Source: Haemophilus parainfluenzae
GTDB lineage: Bacteria; Pseudomonadota; Gammaproteobacteria; Enterobacterales; Pasteurellaceae
Reading direction: 5' to 3'
DNA: 64,000 nt
NCBI RefSeq assembly: GCF_014931375.1
Contig: NZ_CP063117.1
Coordinates: forward strand, 310,001 to 374,000
The position numbers and the translations under genes were made by a program. Positions 61,932 through 64,000 of this stretch are shown piece by piece. Position 1 is the first letter of the stretch, and each line of letters opens with the position of its first letter. The notes under the pieces are model-generated. The model ran no database searches and was not told where the DNA came from. It saw nothing but the letters and a program-made list of their open reading frames with translations.

Positions 61932-63386
61932 ATGTCAGTAAAAGGCGACATCGGTGTTATCGGCTTAGCCGTAATGGGGCAAAACCTCATTTTAAATATG
62001 AACGATCATGGCTTTAAAGTCGTAGCATATAACCGCACCACTTCAAAAGTGGATGAATTTCTACAAGGTGCAGCAAAAGGCACGAATATTATCGGCGCAT
62101 ACTCTTTAGAAGATTTAGCTTCTAAATTAGAAAAACCACGTAAAGTGATGTTAATGGTGCGTGCGGGTGATGTAGTGGACCAATTCATTGAGGCATTACT
62201 GCCACATTTAGAAGAAGGTGACATCATTATTGATGGTGGTAACTCAAACTATCCTGATACTAACCGTCGTGTAAAAGCATTGGCTGAAAAAGGCATTCGC
62301 TTTATCGGCTCGGGTGTTTCTGGTGGTGAAGAAGGCGCTCGTCATGGGCCATCTATTATGCCTGGTGGTAACCACGAAGCATGGCCATATGTTAAGCCAA
62401 TCTTCCAAGCAATCTCTGCTAAAACAGAACAAGGTGAACCTTGCTGTGACTGGGTTGGTGGAGAAGGTGCTGGCCACTTTGTAAAAATGGTTCACAATGG
62501 TATCGAATATGGCGATATGCAATTAATCTGTGAAGCTTACCAATTCTTAAAAGAAGGTTTAGGCTTAAGCTATGAAGAAATGCAAGCTATCTTCGCAGAA
62601 TGGAAAAAAACTGAACTTGATAGCTATTTAATTGATATCACTACCGATATTCTTGGTTATAAAGATGCTGATGGTGAACCATTAGTTGAAAAAATCTTAG
62701 ATACAGCTGGCCAAAAAGGGACTGGTAAATGGACAGGTATCAATGCATTAGATTTTGGTATTCCATTAACCTTAATCACTGAATCTGTCTTTGCTCGTTG
62801 CGTATCTTCATTTAAAGATCAACGTGTTGCCGCTAATCAATTATTCGGCAAAACAATTCAACCTGTTGAAGGCGATAAAAAAGTTTGGATTGAGGCGGTG
62901 CGTAAAGCCTTATTGGCGTCTAAAATTATTTCTTATGCACAAGGCTTTATGCTGATTCGTGAAGCCTCTGAACAATTTGACTGGAACATCAACTACGGCG
63001 CAACGGCATTATTATGGCGTGAAGGTTGTATTATCCGTAGCCGTTTCTTAGGCAACATTCGGGATGCATATGAAGCAAATCCAGATTTAATCTTCTTGGG
63101 TTCAGATAGCTACTTCAAAGGCATTTTAGAAAACGCATTAAGCGACTGGCGTAAAGTGGTGGCAAAATCTATCGAAGTGGGCATTCCAATGCCATGTATG
63201 GCATCTGCGATTACGTTCTTAGATGGCTACACATCAGCACGCTTACCAGCAAACTTATTGCAAGCACAACGTGACTACTTCGGTGCTCACACTTATGAAC
63301 GTACTGATAAACCACGTGGTGAATTCTTCCACACCAACTGGACAGGTCGCGGTGGCAACACAGCATCTACCACTTATGATGTGTAA
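61932..63386 (+). CDS. gnd: 6-phosphogluconate dehydrogenase, decarboxylating
   Basis: Third oxidative pentose phosphate enzyme: 6-phosphogluconate to ribulose 5-phosphate, CO2 and NADPH. Start at 61932 (AGGAGAAAACA); 484 residues. GLAVMGQNL (11-19) binds NADP, GVSGGEEGARHGPSIMPGG is the substrate loop (in part), and HNGIEYGDMQ holds the catalytic region. C-terminal tail GRGGNTASTTYDV. The frame is open upstream of the ATG for 24 codons but has no binding site there. Confidence 0.97.
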   Translation: MSVKGDIGVIGLAVMGQNLILNMNDHGFKVVAYNRTTSKVDEFLQGAAKGTNIIGAYSLEDLASKLEKPRKVMLMVRAGDVVDQFIEALLPHLEEGDIIIDGGNSNYPDTNRRVKALAEKGIRFIGSGVSGGEEGARHGPSIMPGGNHEAWPYVKPIFQAISAKTEQGEPCCDWVGGEGAGHFVKMVHNGIEYGDMQLICEAYQFLKEGLGLSYEEMQAIFAEWKKTELDSYLIDITTDILGYKDADGEPLVEKILDTAGQKGTGKWTGINALDFGIPLTLITESVFARCVSSFKDQRVAANQLFGKTIQPVEGDKKVWIEAVRKALLASKIISYAQGFMLIREASEQFDWNINYGATALLWREGCIIRSRFLGNIRDAYEANPDLIFLGSDSYFKGILENALSDWRKVVAKSIEVGIPMPCMASAITFLDGYTSARLPANLLQAQRDYFGAHTYERTDKPRGEFFHTNWTGRGGNTASTTYDV

Positions 63387-63409
63387 GTCTAAAAACTCAT
63401 GATAAACTC

Positions 63410-63446
63410 ACCGCACTTTGTTCGAATAAAGTGCGGTTTATTTTTA
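63410..63446 (+). terminator. Uptake-signal hairpin terminator of gnd
   Basis: ACCGCACTTT and AAAGTGCGGT pair around GTTCGAAT, followed by TTATTTTT. Confidence 0.9.
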
Positions 63447-63465
63447 CCTTATTTTGGAGAAACCT

Positions 63466-63786
63466 ATGTTACCTCAATCACGCTTAGATAAAATTTCAGA
63501 AATGGAAAACCTTCTCAATGAAGCGGAGAGTTTCTTAGCTGACGCGGAACAATTTCTTGAAAAATGGCAAGCTTTCTTACCAAAAATGAAAACCTTAGAA
63601 CACTATTATTTTGATGGTGACTGGCGAGACGATTATCAAGCTTATGAGGACGGTAAAATCCCAGAGGATATGCCTTGTGGTGTATTAAGTGAAGATTTAG
63701 TATTTAATGCGAGTACAGGACACCATGGATTGGCGATTGAATATTTGAAAGTGGTTGCGAAAGTATTAGATCAAGCTAAAGATTAA
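63466..63786 (+). CDS. DUF4298 family protein
   Basis: 106 residues from ATG 63466 (TGGAGAAACC). Mostly alpha-helical and acidic, with a coiled-coil-like start (ISEMENLLNEAESFLADAEQ) and the conserved HYYFDGDWRDDYQAYEDGKIP and CGVLSEDLVFN segments (quoted in short pieces) of DUF4298. No function is known for the family. Cytoplasmic, monocistronic. Confidence 0.8.
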   Translation: MLPQSRLDKISEMENLLNEAESFLADAEQFLEKWQAFLPKMKTLEHYYFDGDWRDDYQAYEDGKIPEDMPCGVLSEDLVFNASTGHHGLAIEYLKVVAKVLDQAKD

Positions 63787-63849
63787 CATTCAATATATTC
63801 AATTGTTCAAAAAAACATCGAAAAACGCATATTTTTGAACTTTCATTCA

Positions 63850-63909
63850 TCTCCGTTTGTCTTATGGAGTACTATCAATATGGATAGTTTTATATGTTAA
63901 ACACGGAGA
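63850..63909 (+). promoter_or_regulatory. Structured leader that can sequester the ribosome binding site
   Basis: TCTCCGT (63850-63856) is complementary to ACGGAGA (63903-63909), which contains the Shine-Dalgarno sequence of the next gene. Inside lies a second hairpin ACTATC-AATATG-GATAGT (63871-63888). CTCC (63851-63854) can alternatively pair with GGAG (63866-63869). Whether all of it is transcribed is not known because the promoter may overlap. Confidence 0.4.
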
Positions 63910-63915
63910 GATCCT

Positions 63916-64000
63916 ATGAAATTAATTGGAAAATCACTTGTTATCGCGATGACTATTATTTCCCTTGCTGCATGTGGAAATATGAACCGTACACAAAAAA
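63916..64000 (+). CDS. Small lipoprotein, N-terminal part (partial)
   Basis: The frame starts at ATG 63916 behind CGGAGAG and runs off the right edge. The 28 visible residues are a lipoprotein signal (MKLIGKSLVIAMTIISLAAC, Cys20) and GNMNRTQK. The start looks like glycine-zipper lipoproteins of the OsmB/SlyB kind, but the deciding region is outside the window. Confidence 0.7.
   Translation, partial: MKLIGKSLVIAMTIISLAACGNMNRTQK

Noticed and set aside
1..64000. tRNA, rRNA or CRISPR features
   Set aside because: No cloverleaf-like or rRNA-like stretch and no regularly spaced direct repeats were found on reading the intergenic regions.

Overview
This window reads as a chromosomal segment of a Haemophilus-type member of the Pasteurellaceae. 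The evidence is the many copies of the uptake signal core AAGTGCGGT/ACCGCACTT, often paired as terminators, together with low-to-moderate GC and a gene content (fused MsrA-MsrB, nlpD with no rpoS beside it, an OmpP2-like porin, zwf-pgl-gnd) typical of Haemophilus. The mannose PTS and pgaABCD would fit the H. parainfluenzae group better than H. influenzae; that species-level guess is inference. I saw no rRNA, tRNA, CRISPR array, insertion sequence or prophage.

Layout. 1-5.2 kb: the end of a formate/nitrite channel gene, an orphan Tli4-like lipoprotein (type VI secretion immunity family), a UbiB/ABC1 kinase-like protein, a periplasmic rhodanese and ygiD, with hairpin repeats that resemble the other Pasteurellaceae uptake-signal subtype (ACAAGCGGT). 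5.3-9.4 kb: one very large reverse-strand gene that joins a HigA-type antitoxin DNA-binding domain to a putative nuclease domain, a degenerate STAND-like NTPase region and a long helical C-terminus; it lies between two near-identical terminator repeats and is my best candidate for an undescribed (probably defence) system. 9.7-13.2 kb: ynbE-ydbH and a DUF606 transporter. 13.4-16.5 kb: manXYZ mannose-family PTS behind a CRP-like site. 16.6-19.8 kb: an AhpD-like protein, a TlpA-like thioredoxin with periplasmic MsrAB repair enzyme, and an EamA exporter. 19.8-23.5 kb: fecBCDE iron(III)-dicitrate ABC importer behind a Fur-like box; its ATPase has a Cys in place of the last Walker A glycine. 23.7-29.8 kb: pgaABCD exopolysaccharide operon followed by a decayed second copy of the pgaD tail and its terminator.

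29.8-46 kb is mostly core: pckA, a Fur-box-preceded esterase, hslO, a porin, the LPS inner-core genes waaF-(EamA transporter)-waaC and hldD, an ScsD-like thioredoxin, deoC, proS, then truD-surE-yqaA-small lipoprotein-nlpD, where the small lipoprotein echoes the NlpD N-terminus. 46-56.9 kb: rraB, a SIMPL protein, slyD, hslVU (with a good sigma-32 promoter), aphA, rmuC, a UPF0114 protein, the divergent pair hslR/nudE, an OPT transporter and an unknown membrane protein. 56.9-63.4 kb: cysQ and the oxidative pentose phosphate genes zwf, pgl and gnd; small accessory genes and a pseudogene copy of an acetyltransferase sit between pgl and gnd. The window ends with a DUF4298 gene and the start of a small lipoprotein gene.

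Functional themes: envelope building (heptosyltransferases, porin, YdbH-YnbE, NlpD, PGA), iron acquisition under Fur, sugar uptake and gluconeogenesis under CRP, protein quality control (HslVU, HslO, HslR, SlyD, MsrAB), and NADPH supply. Accessory turnover is concentrated at 0.5-9.7 kb, at the pgaD tail and at 60-61.9 kb.
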